Shown in pieces: positions 12,501-24,500 of a stretch of DNA of 36,760 nucleotides. A model generated the notes under the pieces. That model saw nothing but the letters and a program-made list of their open reading frames with translations, did not search any database and had not been told where the DNA came from. The translations under genes were made by a program, and so were the position numbers. The stretch covers positions 174,718-211,477 of the forward strand of contig CAJINV010000023.1 in the NCBI GenBank assembly GCA_905178155.1. The letters run 5' to 3'. The first letter of the stretch is position 1; every line of letters starts with the position of its first letter. The stretch comes from Amoebophrya sp. A120. Lineage: Eukaryota; Sar; Dinophyceae; Syndiniales; Amoebophryaceae.

Positions 12501-15500
12501 ATTTGAAACACGAGCTAACGCGCCCTTCTTGACACAGAGCCGCGCGGGCATTGACAGGACGGCTCTTGCGTGTCAAGAAGGTGCCGTTAGCTCGTGTTTC
12601 GTTTTCAGGGTTCCAAAAAGTTTTTGTTTTTCCAAATGCAGCATTACAAAGTTTGAAATCGCTCAAAATTTGAAACACGAGCTAACGCGCCCTTCTTGAC
12701 ACAGAGCCCTACCGGCATTGACAGGACGGCTCTTGCGTGTCAAGAAGGTGCCGTTAGCTCGTGTTTCGTTTTCAGGGTTCCAAAAATTTTTTGTTTTTCC
12801 AAATTCAGCATTACAATGTTTGAAATCGCTCAAAATTTGAGACACGACCTAACGCGCCCTTATTGACACAGAGCCGCGCGGGCATTGACAGGACCACGGC
12901 TCTTGGTTGCGTGTCAATAAAGTTCCACTAGCTCGTGTTTCTTTTTCAGGGTTCCAAAATTTTTTTTGAAATCGCGAGTACAGGAGGCGCCGTTGCCACG
13001 TGTTCCTTTTTCAGGGTTCCAAACAGTTTGCGTTTGCCCACATGCAGCATTTTGCGTAACTAGAACCAAAACTACAAGTAGTGCGATATTTTTGCAATGA
13101 ATAACCTGGTATGCACTGCAAATATGTCTGGGTCTGGAGGAAAAGATGGTGCACGCTTTATTGTCATGCAGGTTTAACATAACCAAGAAGGTCTCGAATG
13201 TCGGCTCTAGCATCACAAGTGAAGAAGTTTTGAGAAAGCTCCGCAATGCTGAATCCGCATGCGAAGAGAAGTGCCGCCTTCTGGTAACCAAAAGTGATGA
13301 AGACTTGTTTTCCTGGTCACGCAATATAGATTTTCGTGTCGATCAGATTTAGCATGACAAAGTCGACGGACTCTTCCAGGAGACCCAGACATATTTGCAA
13401 TGCATACCTGGACCGCGCCAAAGTGGAAAAGACCAGTCTGGAGCAGCGCCTGTCGAGCTACGTATGAGAGTGCACAACTCCCCCTCCCCCGCCTCATTTG
13501 TAATGCAAAAACCCAAACTGCTCACACCGTGCTTATCCTTATCAGTGCTGTCTGCATGACAAATTTACGAAGCTCACACAGTGAGTACTACAGTCCGCAA
13601 GTAAATTTGTCACACGGAAACTACATTAAACATTTATTCTGCCGTTGCTTGTATTGCTGTCCATGCCCTACAAATGAGGGGGACGGGGGGGTTGTGCACC
13701 TTCATACTACGAAAAGCTCGAGCACGAGTTGCGAGCCAGAGGTCTGGAATTGGAAAAAGTGAAGGCGGAAAACGAGCAGGTGCGCAGAACTTGCTTTTTG
13801 GTGACACACAGTTGTTCTGAGATGAGCTACGACCTAGGATGTAAAAACTGATACTGATTGAAGTAGGATTTTTAGGGATACAGAAGAATGTAGTTGAAGA
13901 AGATTATGCGTAGTACACAGCTATGAGCTGTCGGGTGGCCTACTTCCAGTTTATCTTATCGTCATGTTCTTGCCCCGGGCATGATCGACTGGGGGCGGGA
14001 CTTTTGCAAGACAAAAGAGGGGGAGGGAAAAATAAAATCATTTCGTGCACATCAAGAACTCTCATAATATTCACATCAGATTAAGCGGCTCCGCGACACA
14101 GCCGAGCACGAGACGAATATCCTGTGCAAAAGTATCATACTCGCACTAATTATCGCAGCCGTGCAAGACAAATTTCTTTTTCAAGCTAAATCAGCATCAG
14201 AAGCTATTCCATTTGTCATGCTGAGCTAAGTTGCTTATTGTTTTTGTATTGCAATTATACTACGAGTGCGATACTTTTCCAATTCATACCGAATCTCCAA
14301 AAGCAACGCTATCAAATGCAAAAATGTCTGGGTCTGGAAGGTTGGAACTTGTGATGCGCATTTCACAACACGCAAAAATCTCTCATGCATTGGTAGCAAA
14401 AGCTGCCCATTTTCTGTCACCGAAATGGGGGATTTGTCATGCTGATTCGGCATTGCGGAAGCTTCTCGAAGCCTGTGATGCTGAGCTTCCATGCCAGACC
14501 TTCTGTATCATGCAAAAACAGCATGACTCTTCCAGATCCAGACATTTTTACATTTGATAAACGCCTACATGAGACAATCCAGAAATCCAGCTTCGAGAAA
14601 AAAACGCAAATATGAGAGTGCACAACTCCCCCTGCTCCCCCTCATTTGTATTTTTGCATGAACAGCAATACAAACACCAGCACACGTGGAGCCTATGCAT
14701 GAGAAATTTATGTCCCTACGTGTAGTAGTAGTACATACTGTTTGGGATTCCGGAATTTCTCCTGTAGTAAACAGTGCCACACAGCAGAGACTGGATCTGG
14801 ATTTGGGGTTTTGCATGACAAATGAGGGGGAGAGCGAGTTATGCGCTTTCATAGCAAAAAGAGGAAATGCAGAAAGAAAGGGAGCACTTTCAGCTGTTGC
14901 TGAAGCAGGCGAGGTATGAACTGCAAAAGTGAGTTGTTGCTTCTAGTGGGAATCGCATGGCAATAAATTTTCTCACCAGCATGAGAAATCAAATTTGTCA
15001 ATGCTGATTTAGATTTTGAGTCACCTTCGGTGGAACGAGATTTGAAAAATTATGCATGATTGCGATTAGTATCACGAGCGCAGTGCTGTTGCAGACAGGA
15101 TAAAAGCGACAAGCACGAGATGAATCAGACCACCATACAGAATACCATAGCGCAAAAATGTCTGGGTCTGGAAGAATGCAACTTGTGATGCTGCATTTGG
15201 ATTCCAAAAAAATCTGTATTGCATGAGTAGCAAAGGGAATGCAATTTTTGCTACGCTGAGAAGGCATTTGTCATGCGGAATAGGCATCAAGAAGCCTTCA
15301 AAAAATCTGTGTTGCCGGGGTATGCATCACAGACATCATGGCTCATGCAAAACGTGCATGACAAGTGCCAGAATCTTCCAGACCCAGACATTTTTGCACT
15401 TCATACAGAACCAGTTCGACGCGGAGTTTGTCGTTCTGATATCCACAGTAAATTAAAATTTCCCGCACATGTACAACAAATTCGGTCTCTGCAAGACAAA

Positions 15501-18500
15501 ACTTGGCTTCGATCGACGTTTAGCATGACTAGTTTTACCCTCTAAATTGGTGAAGTTTGTGATGCATCCACCTGTACATGTAAGTACGGGAAATTTGTAT
15601 TGCATATCTGAAAGAGAAAAACAACGACTTGGAGCTGAAGGTGACCACTTTGAGTGCGCACTATGAGAACGCGCAGGAACTGCTAAAGCAGTACGAGCTC
15701 GACCTTGTGGAGGAAAAGCACGGCGCGAAACTGTTATGGAATGCAAATATGTCTGGGTCTGGTTCTGGAACACTGCAACATGTCATGCTAACGCAGAATC
15801 ATGCAAAAATCTGCCTTGCGTGATTACCAGCAAAGGCTGTGCACTTTCGACCAAGTTTCACGACGCAGGATAGGCATGATGATAGAGATCTCACAGAATC
15901 TGTCATGCTAAATCCTGCATTTCAGACCTCAGGGGTCATGCAAACTCGGCATGACAAATCGCGCATTCTTGTTCCAGACCCAGACATATTTGCACTGGAT
16001 AACTGTTGCAAGAGAACTACCTGAAGCAGGAACACGCACTCAAATCGGAATTGGACCAGACCTTCAAACGGGTAGAAATTATCCTGTGCAAAAGCATCGT
16101 ATTCGTATTGCAGTCATGCATATACAAGTCTTTTTGTTAAGTGTCAAATCCGCATTACAAATTTCATTTCTCATGCGGAGGAAATTTGTAATGCATTTAT
16201 ACGAGAGCTGCGATACTTTTGCAATTGATAGAAATGATCGAGCAGCAGGGCAACAAAGAAGTCGACACGCTCCGAGATTCCCTGCTCATGGAAAAGACGC
16301 AACGAGCGGTATAATCGTCCTCTATGTGCTGTAAAATTTAAAATTTCGCTCTGCTTCTGAGCAGCAGTTTCTCTTTCGCTTTACGAAAGCATCTTGCACT
16401 TGTCCTGCAGTGGTTTCACCGAAAAGAACCCGCTTACTTACCGGCGCCAAAGATTTCGCGTACCGGTGCGCCCATACGCTCCTGTTTGGCTCGCGTACCG
16501 GCGCCGTGCCGGCGCTTCTTTTAGGTGTCTGTGCGGTTTTTTTTGATGTAGTTTTGCCATTTTCTCTGTTCATGTTCTGGCTCTTGAGTAAAAAAAAAGA
16601 ATCCCTATCCTTAGGCCGAGAAAGCGAGCGCCGCGGACCAGATCCGCAAACTGGAGCAGGCTATCCAGGGTCGCACAGCGGAACTTGAGCAGCAGCGCCG
16701 CTATGCAGTGCAAATGTGTCTGGGTCTGGAAGGATGCAAGGTTTGTCATGCTTGTCTGGTATGTCTGAAGAGTCTGTGATGCGGGTCCAAGAAGAGACCC
16801 TCTTGCGTGTCATGCAAAGACGCAGTTTGTCATGTGGAAAATGCAAGAACACTAAAGCAGCGCGGATATTCCCCATGCTTGGCTGTGCATTACAGAGCAT
16901 TCACTATTCGTATTCCCCACCCAGCATTACAAGTTTCCAGACCCAGACGTATTTGCATTCGATAGCCGCGAGACGGAGACAAAACTCATGGAGCAACAGA
17001 AGCTGTTGGCAGACAAACAGAACCTTATGGAGAACGAGTTGGAGAAAACGCGGTCGAGTTTGCTGCTCGACAAGGAGCGCGCCGTGCAGAGTTTGGTAGA
17101 AGAAAAAAACCTAGAGCTGGCGGAAAAAAACCGAGAATGGGATACGAAATACCAGGACATGAAGAACAGCTACGCCAAGGACCTGGACACCACGACGGCA
17201 CTTATGAACCGCATAAGTACCGTACTCGTAGTAATTGGAATTGCAGTCATGCATTACAAATTTTTTTCTTAAGGTCAATACGCATTACAAATTCTATTTC
17301 TCATGCTGAGAAAATTTGTAATGCATTTATACGAGTACGGTACTTTTGCAATGCATAGCACTGACGCAGCAGCAACAGAACGCGCTGCAGCACGAACTTG
17401 AGGGGATCACCAAAGAAAAAAAGCAGCTGCAGGACTATGACCCGCTCAGACGTTACAATCTCAACTGTTACAATAGAATCTGGAAATCTATGATGCAAGA
17501 ACTGCATGATCTAGCCTACTCCCATAGCCATAGGATTACGCATGATAAGTTTCGGAGTCCCAAACCCACCTGAAATCCGGCAAAATTTGTATTGCGAAAA
17601 GCTCGATTCTCTCTGCGTTCCTCATGCTCTTCATGCAATACAAATTCTAGATTCTATTGTAACGTTTGGGATTGTAACGCTTGAGCAGTTCATAAGGATC
17701 TAAGCGACAGACTCGCCAGCGAAAAACAGAAGCTTGAAAGCGAGAAGCGAAGCCTAGAAATGACAATATCGGGGGAGCGGTCAAAACAGGACAAGCAGGC
17801 GACGGAGCTTGCGACGCGGGAAAAGCAGGCGGCGGACCAACTCGCGGCGCTCCGCGCGGAGCTCGTGAGCTTGCAAGAGAAGGCCGATGAGGAGCGACAG
17901 ACCCTGGACCGCGAAAAGCTGGAACTCGAAAGCACTTTGGCCGCGAAGGCGCAGGCCGCTTCGGCGCTCGAGAAGGAGAAGCTAGACTTGCTGGAAAAAA
18001 TGAAAGAGCGGCAATCGGAGTTCGAGTTGCAGAAAAGCCTAACTTATGCAGTGCAAAAGCATACTCGCGCAGCTAGTAGTAGAAGTAATTGCAATAGTAC
18101 GAATTAGCTCAGCATGACGCCGCATCATCATCAAAGTTGTCATGACGATTTAGCTTGAAAAAGAGACTTGTCATTTGCTTTTATTTGTAAATTACTACGA
18201 ATACGACTACACTTTTGCCATGCAAATCGCGTCGCACGAGTCGGAGCAGAAGCTGCAAGATGCGCAAAAGGAATTCCAGAAGGAGTTGCAGGGGATGCAG
18301 ACGCAGGTGATGCGACTGGAAATGGAGAAGAAAAATGCGGAAAAGGGCTACGCGGAGAGGCTAGAAGCCGAACGAGAAAAGCTGGTTAGCGAAAACAACC
18401 AGAGCGCTGAGAAGTACAACAGTTACATCGACACGATGGAGCAGCATTCGCAGTCTTTGCAGCAAGAGCTGGACAACGTGAAGATCCGCAGCACGGACCT

Positions 18501-21500
18501 GGAGCAGTCGGTGAGTGCCCTGCAGCATGAAAAGCACGAGCAGCAGCAGAGCATGGAGCGGGCGAAGCAGGACGCGGACCGAAAAGTGCAGGACCTGACG
18601 CAGCAACTATATTATCCTGTGCAAAAGTATCGTATGTAGTGAGGTCACCGAACGGTTCTAACCAGGGAGTTTTTTTGACAGCTACCCTGAAAAACGACCG
18701 GCAGTTTTCAAGCGGCCGGAGGCGTTTTTTGACATAAAAAATTTTTAATTATCAAGCGGACGGGGCTTTGCCGTCAAACAAGCCCGGTCGAAAACTATCG
18801 ACTCGCACTTGATAAAACGACGCAGGGGAGCCGGGAAAAGGGGCGCCCTTCTGAGGCGCCCGCCCCCTTGGTTTCTGGCGATTTGGGGCGCCCAAAAAGG
18901 GGCGCGCAAAAAACGCGCCCAAAATCAAAACAGCGAAACAGCATGGCACGGCCGCGATTTCGGAGCATTTTGGGCGGCCGCGAAAGCGGCCGCCTTTTCG
19001 CCGGTTTCAGAGCCTGGGAAGCTTTGCAAAAAGCGCCGGCGTGAAAAATAAAAACGCGAAAAAGAAAAAGCGCCCCAGACGCGCAAAGCCAATCCGCATG
19101 CTATGGGCCCGATTTTTCTTCGCTTTTTGGGCGCCCCCCGTGGCACCCGGATCGGCCCCATAGCATGGGGGCTGGCCTTCGGAAAGGAATTTCGGGAATT
19201 TGCCAAAATTTGCGATGTTTATCAAGCGGCCGCCATACCGTGCGGCCTAACGTTACTCACGGCGGTATGGCGAGCCCAGAAAAAGCAAAGCCGCGGCCAA
19301 GGCGATGGCCGGCAAGAAAACGCCCAACGACCTCACTACCTCCGCCCCGGCGGCTATATTTGGTACTCGTAGTAATTGGCATCATGCATTACAAATCTTC
19401 TTCTTAAGGTAGATCCGCATTACAAATTTTATCTCTCATGCTGAGAAAATTTGTAATGCATTTATACGAGTGCGATGCTTTTGCGGTGGATATGTATACC
19501 GAGCAGACCAAAGCCGAGATTTTGCGCAAGGACAAACAAGCCCTAGAATCGGAGGTTTTAACGCTGAAACAGTCCGTCGCGAGCGGCGAGCAGAAGATGG
19601 CGAATTTTCAGGAGGAAGTGCAGCAGTTGCGCAGCTTCCAGCAGCAGACCAACAGCGCGACCAGCGAACAGATGCTGCAATTCCAAACGGAGTTGCAACA
19701 GGAGTTCGAGAAGAAATTTTCCCTACAACTGACCAACCAGCGGGAGGTCATCGAGCAGAAAGACGCCCAGATTATCGCTCTGGAACAGGAAAAGTCGAAG
19801 CACGAACAAGACGTGGACAGCCTCACGGAGATGATGCAGCACGCAATGGTGATGGAGGAAGAAAAGAACACCGAGATCGCGATTCTGAAAAAGTTCATTG
19901 CGGACAACGTGGATCTCAGCGACGACAACAATAACGTCCTGCGCGACATGATCTTGAAGGACAAAGACAGCGCTGGAAATCATCATCTCCTGAACAGCCC
20001 GGGAGGTGGAGCAGCAGGTCCCGTTGCAGCAGGGGCAGCCACGACTGTGTCGGGGAATCCTAGCGGCAATATGATGATCGATCCGAGTTCGCTGAACCAA
20101 ATGATGATGATGCGCATGACGCCGCCGCCGCGGGGAGGCAGTACTAACATGTTCCAGCCCAGTCCGGGTCCAGTCGCTTCATCTGGGGCCGGTAACATCA
20201 ATGTGAATGTGCTGCAGCAGCAGGGGCCAGCACCGCCGCAAGGTTCATCTACCTTTGGAATTTCCCCGTTCGCAGCGCGACCCGGCGGCCTGGTGGGCAA
20301 CATTGGACTACCCTTGCATCTCCCGGCCGTGGGGTTGACCAATCCTGCGGGCGGGCCTGGTGCGGGTCCGCAGATATAACATGCTCAGGTTTTACAATCT
20401 CAAATCGGTTACCATAAAATCTGGAGTTTGTAATGCAAGAAGTGCATTATCTAGCCAACTCTCATAGGATTGAGCATGACAAGTTCTGGAGTCCCAATCC
20501 GCACTACAATCTGGCGAAATTTGTATTGCAGAAAGTGGAATGCTCTGCGAGTCTGTCATGCTCCTCATGCAATACAAAACCCAGATTCTATTCTAACGTT
20601 TGAGATTGTAACGCTTGAGCAGGTCATAGAAGATATGGTCGTCTTCTTCGGTTGAGCAGGAGTATGGCGGCGGGTACACTGGTTTTACCACCAGCACCGC
20701 GAAGTCTGCCATTGTCGTCGGCTGCAACTTATGAACTGCAAAAGTACAGTATCGCACTAGTATAAATTGGATTACGAATTGGCATTGAGTTAGCATTACG
20801 AATTAAATTTGTAAATGCGGACTTGCCCGAATGCGAAGCGCCTGTATGCCGCTGCGAAACGCAGCAAGCTTCTTGCTGAATTTGTCCGAATTGGCGCAGC
20901 AGAGGTAGCTCGTTGGCAGCCTCTCGCCTACGTTTCGCTTGTGCATAAGGACCTCCAGGGCCGTGCGTCATGTTCTGCCTCACGTCTTAGACGGATGCCG
21001 CACGTCTGACCTTCGTGCAGCCTGGGCCCCGACTCATGCCGCCTCTGCCTTTTCGTTGCGCCTTCTACGACGCTCGCCCGCAAAGAAGCGGCGGCCCCCG
21101 CAAACGTTGCCGCGCCCGCCCGCTTGAAGCTGAACGCGGCAAACCCGCACGGGGGGACGAAACGAAGCGCGCGGCGCTGGTGATTCTCGAGACCAAACCG
21201 CGAGGAAAGTCGCCGCCCTTTTCGCAGGAACGCAAAAACGAGACACCCGCCCGCGCCCGTGCTCGCTAATCGCAAAGAAACGGCGGCCCCCGCGGACGCT
21301 TTCGCGCCCGCCCGCTTGAAGCTGAACGCGGCAAACCCGCATGGGGAGACGGAACGAAGCGCGCGGCCCTGGTGGTTCTCGAGACCAAACCGGGAGGAAA
21401 ATCGCCGCCCTTTTCGCAGGAACGCAAAAACGAGACTCCCGCCCGCGCCAGTGCTCGCCTATCGCAAAGAAACGGCGGCCCCCGCGGACGTTTTCGCGCT

Positions 21501-24500
21501 CGCCCGCCTGAAGCGGAACGCGGCAAACCCGCATGGGGAGACGGAACGAAGCGCGCGGCCCTGGTGGTTCTCGAGACCAAACCGGGAGGGAAATCGCCGC
21601 CCTTTTCGCAGGAACGCAAAAACGAGACTCCCGCCCGCGCCAATGCTCGCTAATCGCAAAGAAACGGCGGCCCCCGCGGACGTTTTCGCGCTCGCCCGCC
21701 TGAAGCTGAACGCGGCAAACCCGCATGGGGAGACGGAACGAAGCGCGCGGCCCTGGTGGTTCTCGAGACCAAACCGGGAGGAAAATCGCCGCCCTTTTCG
21801 CAGGAACGCAAAAACGAGACTCCCGCCCGCGCCAATGCTCGCTAATCGCAAAGAAACGGCGGCCCCCGCGGACGTTTTCGCGCTCGCCCGCCTGAAGCTG
21901 AACGCGGCAAACCCGCATGGGGAGACGGAACGAAGCGCGCGGCCCTGGTGGTTCTCGAGACCAAACCGGGAGGAAAATCGCCGCCCTTTTCGCAGGAACG
22001 CAAAAACGAGACTCCCGCCCGCGCCAATGCTCGCTAATCGCAAAGAAACGGCGGCCCCCGCGGACGTTTTCGCGCTCGCCCGCCTGAAGCTGAACGCGGC
22101 AAACCCGCATGGGGAGACGGAACGAAGCGCGCGGCCCTGGTGGTTCTCGAGACCAAACCGGGAGGAAAATCGCCGCCCTTTTCGCAGGAACGCAAAAACG
22201 AGACTCCCGCCCGCGCCAATGCTCGCTAATCGCAAAGAAACGGCGGCCCCCGCGGACGTTTTCGCGCTCGCCCGCCTGAAGCTGAACGCGGCAAACCCGC
22301 ATGGGGAGACGGAACGAAGCGCGCGGCCCTGGTGGTTCTCGAGACCAAACCGGGAGGAAAATCGCCGCCCTTTTCGCAGGAACGCAAAAACGAGACTCCC
22401 GCCCGCGCCAATGCTCGCTAATCGCAAAGAAACGGCGGCCCCCGCGGACGTTTTCGCGCTCGCCCGCCTGAAGCTGAACGCGGCAAACCCGCATGGGGAG
22501 ACGGAACGAAGCGCGCGGCCCTGGTGGTTCTCGAGACCAAACCGGGAGGAAAATCGCCGCCCTTTTCGCAGGAACGCAAAAACGAGACTCCCGCCCGCGC
22601 CAATGCTCGCTAATCGCAAAGAAACGGCGGCCCCCGCGGACGTTTTCGCGCTCGCCCGCCTGAAGCTGAACGCGGCAAACCCGCATGGGGAGACGGAACG
22701 AAGCGCGCGGCCCTGGTGGTTCTCGAGACCAAACCGGGAGGAAAATCGCCGCCCTTTTCGCAGGAACGCAAAAACGAGACTCCCGCCCGCGCCAATGCTC
22801 GCTAATCGCAAAGAAACGGCGGCCCCCGCGGACGTTTTCGCGCTCGCCCGCCTGAAGCTGAACGCGGCAAACCCGCATGGGGAGACGGAACGAAGCGCGC
22901 GGCCCTGGTGGTTCTCGAGACCAAACCGGGAGGAAAATCGCCGCCCTTTTCGCAGGAACGCAAAAACGAGACTCCCGCCCGCGCCAATGCTCGCTAATCG
23001 CAAAGAAACGGCGGCCCCCGCGGACGTTTTCGCGCTCGCCCGCCTGAAGCTGAACGCGGCAAACCCGCATGGGGAGACGGAACGAAGCGCGCGGCCCTGG
23101 TGGTTCTCGAGACCAAACCGGGAGGAAAATCGCCGCCCTTTTCGCAGGAACGCAAAAACGAGACTCCCGCCCGCGCCAATGCTCGCTAATCGCAAAGAAA
23201 CGGCGGCCCCCGCGGACGTTTTCGCGCTCGCCCGCCTGAAGCTGAACGCGGCAAACCCGCATGGGGAGACGGAACGAAGCGCGCGGCCCTGGTGGTTCTC
23301 GAGACCAAACCGGGAGGAAAATCGCCGCCCTTTTCGCAGGAACGCAAAAACGAGACTCCCGCCCGCGCCAATGCTCGCTAATCGCAAAGAAACGGCGGCC
23401 CCCGCGGACGTTTTCGCGCTCGCCCGCCTGAAGCTGAACGCGGCAAACCCGCATGGGGAGACGGAACGAAGCGCGCGGCCCTGGTGGTTCTCGAGACCAA
23501 ACCGGGAGGAAAATCGCCGCCCTTTTCGCAGGAACGCAAAAACGAGACTCCCGCCCGCGCCAATGCTCGCTAATCGCAAAGAAACGGCGGCCCCCGCGGA
23601 CGTTTTCGCGCTCGCCCGCCTGAAGCTGAACGCGGCAAACCCGCATGGGGAGACGGAACGAAGCGCGCGGCCCTGGTGGTTCTCGAGACCAAACCGGGAG
23701 GAAAATCGCCGCCCTTTTCGCAGGAACGCAAAAACGAGACTCCCGCCCGCGCCAATGCTCGCTAATCGCAAAGAAACGGCGGCCCCCGCAAACGTTTCCG
23801 CGCCCGCCCGCTTGAAGTTGAACGCGGCAAATCCGTATGGGGAGACGAAACGAAGCGCGCGGCCCTGGTGGTTCTCGAGACCAAACCGGGAGGAAAATCG
23901 CCGCCCTTTTCGCAGGAACGCAAAAACCAGACGCCCGCCTGCGCCAGTGCTCGCTAATCGCAAAGAAGCGGCGGCCCCCGCAAATGTTTCCGCGCTCGCC
24001 CGCTTGAAGTTGAACGCGGCAAATCCGCATGGGGAGACGAAACGAAGCGCGCGGCGCTGGTGATTCTCGAGACCAAGCCGGGAGGAAAGTCGCCACCCTT
24101 TTCGCAGGAGCAGCACGGCGACCGCCCCGCCTGCGCCCGTCCACCCAAGCCAACCAAACGAGCCCCAGCGCGTTGCTTAGCTTATATCCTTCTCGATTTA
24201 TTGTTCAGTAGAAGGCCGCGGCCGCCCGGACGTCCTGCCGCCCGGTTGTAGCTCTGTCTCCGATGTGCTGCGGATTTGCCTTAGCAAAAAGATCTGGAGC
24301 GCATGCATTGCGTCGCAATATAGACATAGAGCACGAGGGCGCCGAGCACTTTTGCAGTTCATACAACTACCCAAACGTCCGCAACGCGGGTATGGACAAG
24401 CTCGCAAGCGGGGAAGTCGTCAACTGTTAACTTGATTCCTTGTCGTGCGAAATTGGAATTGCCATGCATCAGCTTCAGCATCTTGGATAGTAGCAGAATC

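Larger units (their letters stand above)
10053..19975 (+). other. Long coiled-coil rod
   Basis: Some 22 small exons encode about 800 residues dominated by E, K, Q, L and R with regular hydrophobic spacing, for example QKLLADKQNLMENELEK and the run after 17700. No motor head or other catalytic signature occurs in it. Seventeen or more introners break the rod, leaving exons as short as 16 and 21 nt, yet heptad-like periodicity continues across each junction when the element and one 5-bp copy are removed. Confidence 0.8.

Noticed and set aside
11509-13030. CRISPR-like array
   Set aside because: Units are 167-170 bp with no short repeat and unique spacer alternation, in a eukaryotic intron.
21034-24153. 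Frames of 1039, 934 and 885 codons on both strands
   Set aside because: They are the 192-bp satellite read in frames without stops; the period is divisible by three and the repeats lie inside an introner with perfect CAACT flanks.
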